Of a DNA stretch of 64,000 nucleotides, positions 44,624-54,495 are shown piece by piece; position 1 is the first letter of the stretch, and every line of letters starts with the position of its first letter. The stretch spans positions 186,001 through 250,000 of the forward strand of contig QEOQ01000214.1 in assembly GCA_010279815.1 (NCBI GenBank), in the 5' to 3' direction. The notes beneath the pieces are model-generated. The model was not told the DNA's origin, did no database searches, and worked only from the letters and a program-made list of their open reading frames with translations. The translations under genes were made by a program, and so were the position numbers. The DNA comes from Brachionus plicatilis (lineage: Eukaryota; Rotifera; Eurotatoria; Ploima; Brachionidae).

Positions 44624-45478
44624 ATGGAGTTGATTCATCATGAGACCCAAGAAGGCCTCTTATGTGCACAGCACTGCCTTAACTCTCTCCTACAAGGCGA
44701 TTACTATTCAGCCATTGATCTAGCCAACATAGCTCACGAAATTGACCGAATTGAGCGAGGCTACATGACTGACTATTCCGCAAATGAGTCATCAAATTAT
44801 GACGACAGCGGCTTTTTTAGTATCCAAGTAATCCAAGAGGCTTTGAAAATGTGGAGCCTAGAGCTCGTTCCATTCAAGAGTTCCAATCAATTAGCTTGCT
44901 TGGCTCGCCAGGACCCAACAGAGTTAAAAGCTTACATTTGTAACTACAAACAACATTGGTACACTATCCGAAAGATTGGTAAATATTGGTTCAATCTAAA
45001 CTCAATGTTCAAAAAGCCAGAATTAATATCAGACACTTATTTGACTGTTTTGCTAAAACAATTGGAACATGAAGGCTACTCGATATTCATTGTTGACGGT
45101 GACTTGCCAAACTGTCAAGCTGATCAGATTTTGAACGAAATCAATTTGGACACTAAGGAAATTCTAAGGAAACAAAACACAGATAAAGAAGAAATAAAAA
45201 AAGGTAGTCAATTAAATGAAAATACGGGTTTTGATGATGACGAGTTAAAACAGGCTATCAAAATGAGTCTTCAGGAAACAGATTATGATCCTCATGAAAA
45301 GTTGTATCCAAGTTTGGCCAACGAAGAAGATAGTGAACTTAAAAGAGCGATTGAATTAAGTCTGCAAGCGAATAGTAGTCAAAAAGTGCTAGATGAATGT
45401 TCCCCGTCAACTTCAGATAAACTTGACCAAGCTGAAGAAATCAGGAGAAGAAGATTGGATTTTTTGAATAAACAATAA
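44624..45478 (+). CDS. ATXN3: Ataxin-3, Josephin-domain deubiquitinase, intronless and without polyglutamine
   Basis: This is a single exon of 284 residues. The start chosen is the ATG of MELIHHETQE, matching the family N terminus; the frame runs three codons further only to a TTG. The Josephin domain spans residues of about 1-165 with the catalytic set visible: Gln9, Cys14 (LLCAQHCLN), His111 (KQHWYTIRK) and Asn126 (FNLNS). DDSGFFSIQVI and PELISDTYL are family-specific. Two ubiquitin-interacting motifs follow (about 204-218, DDDELKQAIKMSLQE, and 234-249, EEDSELKRAIELSLQA). An arginine cluster at 274-277 is placed like the VCP/p97-binding motif. There is no CAG/CAA glutamine run. The enzyme trims ubiquitin chains and works with p97 in protein quality control. 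The lack of introns is unlike vertebrate ATXN3. Confidence 0.95.
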   Translation: MELIHHETQEGLLCAQHCLNSLLQGDYYSAIDLANIAHEIDRIERGYMTDYSANESSNYDDSGFFSIQVIQEALKMWSLELVPFKSSNQLACLARQDPTELKAYICNYKQHWYTIRKIGKYWFNLNSMFKKPELISDTYLTVLLKQLEHEGYSIFIVDGDLPNCQADQILNEINLDTKEILRKQNTDKEEIKKGSQLNENTGFDDDELKQAIKMSLQETDYDPHEKLYPSLANEEDSELKRAIELSLQANSSQKVLDECSPSTSDKLDQAEEIRRRRLDFLNKQ

Positions 45479-45879
45479 ATTGAGATTTTAAAAAAATTTA
45501 AAAAAAAACTTCTATATAATAATTTTGAAGCGGAAATTTGCCTTTTAAATTTAAAGAGATTGATTTTAATTTTTTTTTTATTTTAGAATAAATAATAATT
45601 TCGATTGAATGAAAATTTACTTTTTTTTGAAGCGATATGAGAACAACCAATTTTAGAAAGCTGCAAAAAAAAATTGAGTATCAAAATAAAAACTATTTAT
45701 TAAATAATAAAAATTTTCAAATAGTTTTTAAAATTAAAATAAATTTTAATTAAAAAATTGTTTGATCAAATAAACGCACTAGGAGTATATTTAAAAATTC
45801 TAAAAAAAAAAGTAAATTCAAAATTTTATAATTTTTAAAATTATAATTTTTCTAAATTTTGAAATATTTTATTTCAAAA
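45479..45879. other. AT-rich spacer
   Basis: Only the presumed 3' end of ATXN3 and the upstream region of TSPO copy A lie here; I identify no specific element. Confidence 0.4.
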
Positions 45880-46417
45880 ATGTCGATTCTTCAAGCTGTC
45901 GGCTTATCAATTTTACCCAATCTAGGTGGTATTGTCAGTAGTTATTTTACGAGAAAAAATCTCAAAACATGGTTTGAGGTAAATTACAATCAAAATTGGA
46001 AAAAAATCATTTAAAAAATTTAATTTTTAATCTAAGTCTTTGGACAAACCATCATGGAGACCACCCAGTTGGGCTTTTGGTCCTGTTTGGACAACATTGT
46101 ACACTTCAATGGGTTATGCTTCTTACTTGATTGTTAAAGATGGGGTTGGCGATAGCCGGAAAATAGCTCTAGGTTTGTATGGAAGTCAACTAGCACTCAA
46201 TTGGGCATGGAGCCCATTGTTTTTTATTTGCCATAAATTAGGACTTTCAACAGTTGTCAGCAATGTCCTGGTTGCCAATATTGCTGCGTGTATTTATGTG
46301 TTTTACCCAATTAATAAAACAGCAGCCTATCTTCTTGTACCATATTTGGCCTGGGTGTCGTTTGCCACTGCTATTAATTTTAGCATTTGGAGACGTAATA
46401 GTAAAAAACATGAATGA
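45880..46417 (+). CDS. TSPO: Translocator protein TSPO, copy A
   Basis: Exon 1 is 45880-45978 ([20 protein letters not shown]...WFE) and exon 2 is 46037-46417, with a 58-bp intron (GTAAATT...TCTAAG, phase 0), giving 159 residues. The TspO/MBR family signature is clear: [47 protein letters not shown], and [19 protein letters not shown] near the C terminus, which includes the cholesterol-recognition region of animal TSPO. Five transmembrane helices are expected; the protein sits in the outer mitochondrial membrane of animals and binds cholesterol and porphyrins. A second copy with the same exon structure lies at 56063-56594. Confidence 0.95.
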
Positions 46418-48630
46418 ACTAGACTAGAAGGTATATAAAGATAATTTATTTCATAATTTAATAAAAGCTTAAAAACAAAATAAATATTTAATTTAAATAA
46501 AAGCCAAGTTTTACGAAATTTTGTTTCCTAGGATATAAAACTCAAATTTTAATGAAATATAAAATATTATATAGGCGGTGTAATGTTTCATAGCATTTTA
46601 TTTTTCATAGCATCTTTTTTTTCATAGCATACAAATAAATTTTCATAGCATTTGTCGAAAATTTCATAGCATCTATTTTCATCGCACTTATTTTTCATAG
46701 CAAATAATTATAAATTAAAACAAATAAAAAAATTACATGACTTATATCTAGAATGAGATAAATGAAGGCATGATTGAAAATGGGTTTTCTATTTAAGCTC
46801 GTTTCTTTTTCTTTTTTTAAATCATTTAAAATTAACTAAAAATTAAATTATTTATTTATTGAATTTATTAACGAAAAACTATTGAATAAAAAAAAACAGA
46901 AAAACAATGGCGGAAGGAGTTCTATTACTCAGAGCCATTTAAATTTTGAAATAAACTTTTAAAAAAAAAAAAAAAAAAATTACATGACTTAAATTATACA
47001 AAAGAATGAATAAAAATTTTTTAAAGCAATTTTCAAATTTTAGTTACAATCAATTAAATTAATTCAATAAACTATAATTAATCATTTATAATCATTTAAT
47101 TTATCAATAAAATATCAATAAAATGTATTATTTACTCAATCAATTATTTTTTTTATTATATTAATTTGTGCTATGAGGAAAAATGCTATGAAAAAAAGTG
47201 CTATGAAACAATTATGCTATGAAAATAATTTGAGATGCTATGAAAAAAAAAATGCCATGAAACATTACATGCTATGAAAAGATGCAGCCCCATTATATAG
47301 TTTGTGAATCCTGAGATTTTTAGGTGAGTTATGACCAAACAATGTTTTATAAATAAAATGACATTATCCATAAAATTCTATGCTGAAAAGCATCCAAATT
47401 GTACTCTACTAAAAGTTTCTTAGATCATCAAAATTAAATCTTAAGGTAAATTATTATGTTATGACAACCAAAAAAAAATTTTTACAAAACAATTTCCTAA
47501 TAGTGTTAATTTTAATTTTAAATATAAAATTAATCAACAGGGTAAAATCCCTTTTTATAAACAGAGTAAATAAAAACTTTAAGATATGAGGACAAAGTCA
47601 ATATTTTTTTTTTGATAGAGAAATTGCCTAGAATTATATCTCATTCATTTTCGATAAAAAAGAATTTTATTTGAATATTTTTTTCAAAATTCTTATATTT
47701 AATGAAAACTAGCTCTGAAAATTTCAAAGGCAAAGTCAGACTTAGATTTAAAAGATTGATTAAAACTTCATTTAATCAAAATAAATTCAAAATTACTAAA
47801 AATTAAAAAAAAATTTAAATTAATTATTTTAAAAATAATGCTTAAATTATTTAAAAAAATGTAACAAACATTTAATTAAATAAAAATTGAATGGTCTTCA
47901 AAATGATGTGCCTAACTTTTTAATTCTCTGCTTTTAAAAACTTTAAAAAATTAAAACTCTTTCTGGAAAAATACTAAAAAAATAAAAATTCTAAATTTAA
48001 ATGTCTTACTTAATTAAAAAAAAATTTATGATGTTTTTTTTTTTTTTAAAAATAAAGTTTGGATAAATAATAGTCAGCTTTAGAAATTTAAAATTTTTTT
48101 CGGTTAAATTTGGTTCATTTTTTGAGTTGTTTAAATTATTTGTACCCTACAAGTAATTGAATATTGGGCATAAGAGAAAAAATTTATTGTTTGAATATTT
48201 CAAAACCGACCGCTTTTAAAATTTGTAGTTATTTTAGACAAATGACTTATCTTGATCTTAATTAAGAGAACTTTAAATGTGGGGGTCCTCAAAAAATTGT
48301 CGAGATTGATGAGTCTGTTTTTTAAAGGCAAATATTTTATTAGATTTTTTATAAATTTTTATTCGTATTTATAATAATAATTTAAGTAAATTTAGTGATC
48401 ACTTTTTTTTCCTTTTGGAAAATGAATTTTTTTGTTCATAAAATTGACTATGTAAATTTTTATAGTCAATTTCAAGATCATGTGTTCATATTTTTTACTG
48501 AAGATTTTTTTAAAGTAAATTTTGTGATCAGGTGGTGAAACTTTTGACCAGACCCTAGTAATTTGTAAAAAAAAAAATTAATTTAAGATATTTTTTATTC
48601 TTTGAAAATTATAACTGATGTAAAAAAAAC
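46418..48630. other. AT-rich intergenic DNA containing a foldback MITE
   Basis: No exon is supported. It contains the 718-bp element at 46574-47291 with a 20-bp poly-A near its middle. The remainder is A/T-rich with no recognisable repeat. Confidence 0.5.
46574..47291. mobile_element. Foldback hAT-like MITE with TTTCATAGCA subterminal repeats
   Basis: The left end reads GGCGGTGTAATGTTTCATAG; the right end reverse-complemented reads GGGGCTGCATCTTTTCATAG. Both are flanked by the exact 8-bp direct repeat ATTATATA (46566-46573 and 47292-47299). The left arm has six TTTCATAGCA words plus one variant (TTTCATCGCA). The right arm has seven in inverted orientation (TGCTATGAAA and close variants), giving a large potential hairpin with an unrelated AT-rich core. 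Subterminal repeats of this kind are transposase-binding sites in known hAT elements; that role here is inference. It has no coding capacity. Confidence 0.9.
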
Positions 48631-50109
48631 TTATAAATTCAAGTTTTGAACACGAGTCAAATTGTTTCTATTGAGAATGTAAAGAATTATTTTAAGTAAA
48701 ATTTCAAATATTTCCACAAAACTAAGAATGCTCATTCCAACACAAATACCCAAAATTCCACCAATATTACCAATCAATTGATTTAGATTCATTGCTGGAG
48801 TTTCTTGGACTAGAGTCAAAGAAATATCATCATGATAAATATTCACTGCAACAACACTTTCTTTAACCATTTCATAACTTGAAAAATTTCTTGCTTGGTT
48901 TGGATAATATTTTTGATTCTCAATTATCAATTGGGAATAAAAAGGTGTTGGAAAATTTGCTTGAGAAATCTTGAAATTAAACTTGATGGTTTCACATTCA
49001 TTTGGACACATATCGAAGCATTTCGATGATTGTCCTGAATTGCTGAAATTTTTATAGGCATTTGTTGCCAGCAAAAAAACTTGGTACTCACACAAAGTGC
49101 TTGAACTAGCCCCAATTGCACCGGGGTAATAACATCCAAATGTTTCTTTTATGAATTCATGATAGCACATTATCAAACAAGTTTTTTGTTGATATCTTCC
49201 ATACAATTCAATTGATTTCCTATAAAGATCAGATTGAAAGGAATCAATTGATGTTGGATCTCTGATACAATTGCTGTGGGGTTTGGATAATTTGAAAGAA
49301 CGCTGTTGACTTACCACAATATCAGTCTCAAATCCATTTGGTAAATTAATTGAGTCAAATTCATTGAAAATAACTGTTGAATGGTTATGTATAAACAAAT
49401 GAATGCCACTGGATCTAATCAAGTCCAAATCTTGGTCTAAAAAACCAGTGAATAGCTCCAATCTTAGACCATTTTGCTTACCAGGTATTGAAGAATTTTG
49501 TATCTCGATTTTATTGCCCAAAAGATTCTTACCCGAGTTGAATTTGTAACAATTACCAAACTCTGGCAGCATGAAATGTTCAAAATCATTTTTGTTGCAT
49601 GTAATTCCATTCAATTCACAATTTATCAGCATTTCGTCCAAATCAAAGCTGTAGTCAACTATGTCAACTTTTGTAAAATTTAAAATTGTCCTACTGAGTA
49701 TAAAATTTGTTTCTTTCATTAAAGCAAAGGTATTGTTATACACCTTGGCCAAATTAAAAGCTTCTTTTTTTAATAGACGAAGTAAATCCAAATAATTAGT
49801 TATGGACTGGTTTTTTTGAAGATTCAATGGATTTTGGTTACAAAAAGACACTGTTGGAAATTGAATGGATGCCATTCTCTCATTTGTTATCTTGGTGTTT
49901 ACATTATAATCAAAATAATTTTCCAAAATCAGTACTAAATTGAAAATGCAATAAGATGCTGATCCAAGAACACTCAAGATCCAAAATATTTTAAAAAACA
50001 AATTTTTATTACGAAATATATTTGCTAGCCCGTGTGTTGAGATAGATTCTAGCCAATTATAAAAAATACTCGTTAAGTCTTTTTTAAAAAAAATGTTTTT
50101 TTTATTCAT
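48631..50109 (-). CDS. DEG/ENaC family sodium channel subunit, copy A
   Basis: This is a single exon of 492 residues from an ATG. The order of landmarks is that of degenerin/ENaC/ASIC channels: the N-terminal His-Gly gating motif (THG, 26-27), TM1 at about 41-62, FPTVSFCNQNPLN just after it, a large Cys-rich extracellular domain (CLIMCYHEFI...FGCYYPG, CFDMCPNECE), then TM2 with the selectivity filter Gly-Met-Ser at 458-460 (GICVGMSILSFVEIFEI). It should be a plasma-membrane trimer subunit conducting Na+. Ligand-gated by peptide, proton-gated and mechanosensory types cannot be told apart here. From about residue 155 on it is almost identical to copy B at 60935-62404. Copy A has Arg where B has an extra Cys (QQRSFKL / QQCSFKL). 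Confidence 0.95.
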   Translation of the reverse strand: MNKKNIFFKKDLTSIFYNWLESISTHGLANIFRNKNLFFKIFWILSVLGSASYCIFNLVLILENYFDYNVNTKITNERMASIQFPTVSFCNQNPLNLQKNQSITNYLDLLRLLKKEAFNLAKVYNNTFALMKETNFILSRTILNFTKVDIVDYSFDLDEMLINCELNGITCNKNDFEHFMLPEFGNCYKFNSGKNLLGNKIEIQNSSIPGKQNGLRLELFTGFLDQDLDLIRSSGIHLFIHNHSTVIFNEFDSINLPNGFETDIVVSQQRSFKLSKPHSNCIRDPTSIDSFQSDLYRKSIELYGRYQQKTCLIMCYHEFIKETFGCYYPGAIGASSSTLCEYQVFLLATNAYKNFSNSGQSSKCFDMCPNECETIKFNFKISQANFPTPFYSQLIIENQKYYPNQARNFSSYEMVKESVVAVNIYHDDISLTLVQETPAMNLNQLIGNIGGILGICVGMSILSFVEIFEILLKIILYILNRNNLTRVQNLNL

Positions 50110-51185
50110 TTCTAATTTTTCTAATAAGAATTTTACGATTTTTTTTTTGATTTTTTTTTCACATTCAAATAATAATTGATCGAAATTCTGATATTTCCTG
50201 TTTTGTCGGATTCATTCCTATCAATTTAAAGCTATTTCTCTTAATTTTTCCTTTTTTAATTTCTTTAGTGGATTAATATTTGTTTTTCGGTATAATTAGT
50301 CAATACACTTTGACAAAAAGTAAAATAATATTAAGTTTGTTGCTATGATTTATGAAACCTGACATCTTAAAACATCCATAATCGAAAAATCGATTTATTA
50401 AGTATTTGTTTTAACTTAAAATTAATCAAAAATACAATAAATTTATTTAAGGATGAATGCTTGAAAAAAAGACCCTCTTTTCGTTATGAGTTGCCCGAAG
50501 CTAATGGTTTAATTAATTTTAAAATATTAAACATTAACTGAAAATAATTACTGCACAAAGACAATTTATTTTGTATTTCATTAAAAAAATTTATTGACAA
50601 AATAAAGAAGAAAGAACGATAATATTTTTAAGTATTTGCTTTTCATGCTTTTAAATAATAAAAATAAATACAATTAAAATTTTATTAAAGCTTCGTTCTT
50701 AACAATTTTAATGTTTTTTACAGTTGCATTTTCAAGGTAAATCAACATGTTAGTGACCTTGTCATTAATGACAGATAAAAAATTATTTTATTCAATACTA
50801 TGTATCTTTCTAATCTTAGCGGCATTGGGAATTTTCATCCAAATCTTCCAAAAATAACAAAAATGAAATTATTTTTCCTTAATTTAGATTAAAAATTTAA
50901 GCTTTGTGAACTTTGTTAATGAAACAAATTGAAACAAGATATGTTTTACCAAATTCAAAATATAAATATTATTTTTAATTAACACGGGAAACATTAATGA
51001 TCAAATTTAATATAAAAATTTTGAGATTTCCTTTTTTTTGTCTCTATGATCTATCGATCGATATGATCTTTTTAAATTTTTTTATTTAATTATTATAAAA
51101 TATCTTTTACAAATAAATAAAAATTATGGTTTTTAAAAATCAAAATTTTAGAAATTTTAAAAAGTAAAACATTTAAAAATTCAAG
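50110..51185. other. AT-rich intergenic DNA
   Basis: This is the presumed upstream region of the channel gene. I see no exon, tRNA or delimited repeat. Confidence 0.5.
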
Positions 51186-51191
51186 TTAAAT

Positions 51192-51290
51192 TGGTTTTGT
51201 GAAATTCAGTACAAAATGATAAAAAGAACAGAAAAAAATGTGAAAAAATTGAATAACTTTTTTTTCTAAATGTTTAAACTTAATTCTGTA
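51192..51290. repeat. Solo arm of the 12.35 kb foldback repeat
   Basis: The stretch GTTTTGTGAAATTCAGTACA...TTAAACTTAATTCTGTA aligns base for base with 12350-12445 in direct orientation, with few differences. Only one arm is present. It abuts the LINE fragment at 51290, so either element may have inserted next to or into the other. Confidence 0.8.
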
Positions 51291-51614
51291 GGTGTATTTG
51301 TTCGGTTTTTGTTTCTGTTGATCTTGTTGCCAGATAAGAGCGTTGAAGTCTTCTCTTCTCTTTGACAAGGGCTACAACTCTCCTTGGTAAGACTTGTGTT
51401 CGGTAGCTCTTGACTATGTGTGTTGAGCTTGATTCGTTTATATCGTCCATTGTTTGAATTTCTTTTCTAATCAGTCGACGAAGGGTTTTCTTGGCCATTT
51501 CTTTGTATTTGTCCCAGTCGACTTTAGTCTTTGTTGATGTTGCTTGCTCCTGTCTGTCTATCAGCATGGATTCGACACTGAACAGTACTGGCAGATGATC
51601 ACTTAGTGGACTGG
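51280..51614 (-). mobile_element. LINE fragment: end of the AP endonuclease domain and linker
   Basis: The frame is open from TSPLSDHLPVLFSVESML through RTQVLPRRVVALVKEKRRLQ to KTEQIHLQN. The SDHLPV block is the last conserved motif of APE-type LINE endonucleases (Ser-Asp-His), and the Lys/Arg-rich segment is the usual linker before the reverse transcriptase. The polymerase part is missing on the 3' side, where a foldback arm begins. On the 5' side homology stops at a hairpin-rich tract. Confidence 0.8.
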
Positions 51615-51627
51615 TGAGTGTAAATTG

Positions 51628-51845
51628 TAATTACTTTGGTAATTTCACGTAAAATTACGTAAAATTACCAAAGTAAAAAAGAGTAAATTTACCGGATTTT
51701 ACGTAATTTTACGTAAAAAGTAAAAATTGCAAAAATACTACTTTTTTTGAGAATTTGACATTTTCTGACTTTTTTGAAATTTTTTGGTCCTGAATTCGAA
51801 AAAAAAAATTTACTTTTTTTCACGTAAAATTACGTAAAATTTTAT
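51628..51845. repeat. Palindromic ACGTAAAATTACGT tract
   Basis: The hairpin TTACTTTGGTAATTT ... AAAATTACCAAAGTAA (51630-51676) encloses CACGTAAAATTACGT. Further copies of TTTACGTAATTTTACGTAAA lie at about 51696-51718 and 51820-51842. The same word occurs at 25562-25600. This looks like another foldback-type repeat built from one short word. Confidence 0.65.
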
Positions 51846-51859
51846 TTAATAGTAGTAAA

Positions 51860-51995
51860 TTTTTGTAATTTTTCTGAACCATTAATAGACATAACATGTC
51901 TATTAATGGTTCATTATCAAATTTACATCAGAATGCTTGATCTCTGATTTATTTAACAGAAACAATCAATAATTTAAATAATTCAGAATTTTTTT
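51860..51995. repeat. Partial MITE copy with a perfect 17-bp-arm hairpin
   Basis: GAACCATTAATAGACAT (51876-51892) and ATGTCTATTAATGGTTC (51896-51912) are exact reverse complements around AAC. The following CATTATCAAATTTACATCAG...AATAATTTAAATAATTCAG matches 59885-59975 (and 35800-35875 inverted). Only the central third of the element is present. Confidence 0.8.
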
Positions 51996-52926
51996 CGCAA
52001 TCTTGGGAAAAAAATTAAAGAGAACTACCACAGATTTTCTTGAATTGTTGACCAAAAGGAGTTCGATTTATTTTTAATATTTTTTTGTTTTTGTAAAATT
52101 GATGAGTAAATAAGAAATATCATAATAAATCAATGAATCTACTCAAATATTTTTTTAATTAATAATTTTCATATTTTTTAATATGCAACACAAATTCTTG
52201 TTTATTTTTCACAAAAATAATTATATTTTAAATCTTTTAGATTTATTGAAATATGTTTTACAGAAAAAAAACTTGCTTTTTAAAATTACTAAAATACTTG
52301 ATTTAAAAACTAAAATAACTGAAAAATTTAAACACCAAAACAATAACACCCAATTTTTATTAATATTTGAAGTCAACAAGAACACATTTTTTCTAATTAT
52401 TTTTATTGTAATTATGAAACTTCCAAGTATATGATTAAATTAATTAATAAATATTATTAAAATTTATAAATTGAATTAAAGGTTAATTAAATATTTGATA
52501 TTTGATTTAAAATATTTTTTTACTTATTAAAAAATTAAAAAATAAATTTTTTAAGAAAATAATTAATTTTAATTCTCAAATAAGTACTTTTTTAATTTTA
52601 AAATAATTTAAAAATTAATGATTTTGAAATTTGGTTAATTTTGAAGCTGAATTTTAAAATATAAAATTCATTTAAAAAACACGTAATCTATTGTCATAGC
52701 ACTATTAGTAAATTATCTTTTATTAAAGATAAAAAAAATTAACCTTCTTATCGATTGTCAAGTTACTAAGTTACACAAAAAATATTGATTTTCTGATAAA
52801 AATTTAGATAAAGTAAAAAAATTTTATTTAAGATTTTGAAATAAAAAATCTTGCTGATAAATTTTTGATTTTATAAATAGAAAAAATATTGAAAGATAAA
52901 GTTTTCAATTTTTAAATTTTAGTGTT

Positions 52927-54495
52927 ATGAGTATTTTAATGACAAAATTTTGGAAAAAAATTACTTTAACAATAACATGTTTTTTTTTGTTATACTTACT
53001 ATCATTTAAAATTAATTTGTCAAAGGAAAAATCCAAAATTTTTAATTTTGAAAAATACAATAATTTCGTTGAATCTTTAAAAGAGTTTGATAAATTTTAT
53101 TCTTATATACACTCAATTATAACAAACAATCAACGAAATTCGAATAAATCAAATATTTTTTCTGATTTAAATCGAGTTTTGTTTAAAAACAAGGCTGTTC
53201 TCCTCGATCCCTATGTATTTACCTCGATTTTACAGAATGTTTATAGCGAAAATGAAATTAAGAACTTTTACCAGAAACAAAATCTTAACAGTGCCATTCT
53301 AATTTCATATGGAATTGAAATTAGAAATCTTCCTTTCTTTTTCGAAGTAATCAAAAGGATATTTTGATTTAATTTATAATTTTTCCTTAAGGATTTATCT
53401 CATCTTGAACTACCATGTAATGTAATTCCAACAGTATCTCAATACTCTGATTTGACAATTCCTGCAAGTGTTTACATCAAATGCGAGCAATTTTATTACC
53501 AAGTAGCCGTTATGTATCCGCGTGGAAATTTTTACTGGATACCAAAAGATGACTTTAAACTAGATCATGTATCAAAAAATTTTGGAGACTTCAATAGAGC
53601 TTTAAACAGGTATTTAAAGAATTTTTTCTACTTTATCATTAATTAAAATAAAATGTAATTTCAAAAATTTAAATAAAGATTTAAAACAGTTGTTATTGAG
53701 TACAAATCCAGTTTTTTAACAGTTCCATTAGACACTGATCATTTTTTGTATCAATACAAACATTCTAAATTTATTGAATGTAATCAACAGCTTGCTGAAT
53801 CAACTTATAAAATACAAAAACAGAATGCGGCAAAAAACACTTTTTTTGTTTCTAGATTTAGCTATGTGAAAGATATAATGGAATCGAATAAAAAAATATA
53901 TTGGCTGATGGCTGGCACTTTATTAGGCTGGTATAGAGAATGTGGCGTTATACCGCACACTCATGATGCAGACATAAGCTTGTACTCAGACCAATTTGAT
54001 GCGAATTTAGAGGAAATTTTTCTGAAAGACAAACTTCTTCCATTAAGTATAAAGTTTGGTCTTGACAACGATAGTTTGGAACTAAGAATCGGAAGAGAGG
54101 GAATATTTCACATGGATATTTTTTTCACGTATGAATTAAATCAAACTCATCAATGGTTTCCTTATCACAGTGGACGTGAAGTTAGAAGAACAACTATAAA
54201 TAAGTTTTCAGGGATTTGTTCTGCTCAATTGCTTGATGAAAAATTTTTCGTACCATGTAATCCAGAGAAAGTATTGAATGACATTTATGGAGAAAAAGGA
54301 TGGCAAAAGCCAGACAAAAAATTTACGGTATCACCAAATTTAAAAAAATGGAAAAGATGGAATTTGGAGAACTGGCTAAATGCAATTAAATTCTTTCGCA
54401 AAGGAACATTTTTAAAAGATCAGACTTTTAATTTTATTAAATATCGATTGGAAAAAGATGAAAAGATGCCAGATAAAAAAAAATTTTCTGGTTAA
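52927..54495 (+). CDS. FKTN: Fukutin-like LicD-family glycosyltransferase (three exons)
   Basis: Exons are 52927-53346, 53392-53609 and 53679-54495 with introns of 45 and 69 bp (GTAATC..TTAAG, phase 0; GTATTT..TAAAG, phase 2). The sum is 1455 nt, 484 residues. An N-terminal signal anchor (about residues 8-28, ITLTITCFFLLYLLSF) places it as a type II Golgi/ER protein. The LicD/nucleotidyltransferase-like core reads YWLMAGTLLGWYRECGVIPH (from about residue 287) followed by THDADIS, with an Asp-x-Asp at 309-311, then LELRIGREGIFHMDIFF and FVPCNPEKVLNDIYGEKGWQ KP. Fukutin adds ribitol-phosphate to the O-mannosyl glycan of alpha-dystroglycan in vertebrates. The length and motif order fit fukutin better than FKRP; the orthology is inference. 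Confidence 0.85.

Larger units (their letters stand above)
51615..52926. other. AT-rich intergenic DNA with hairpins
   Basis: It holds the ACGTAAAATTACGT hairpin tract (51628-51845) and a partial MITE (51860-51995). Past 52000 the sequence is simple A/T; an 83-codon frame at 52183-52434 is K/N/I/F-rich and not credible. Confidence 0.5.
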
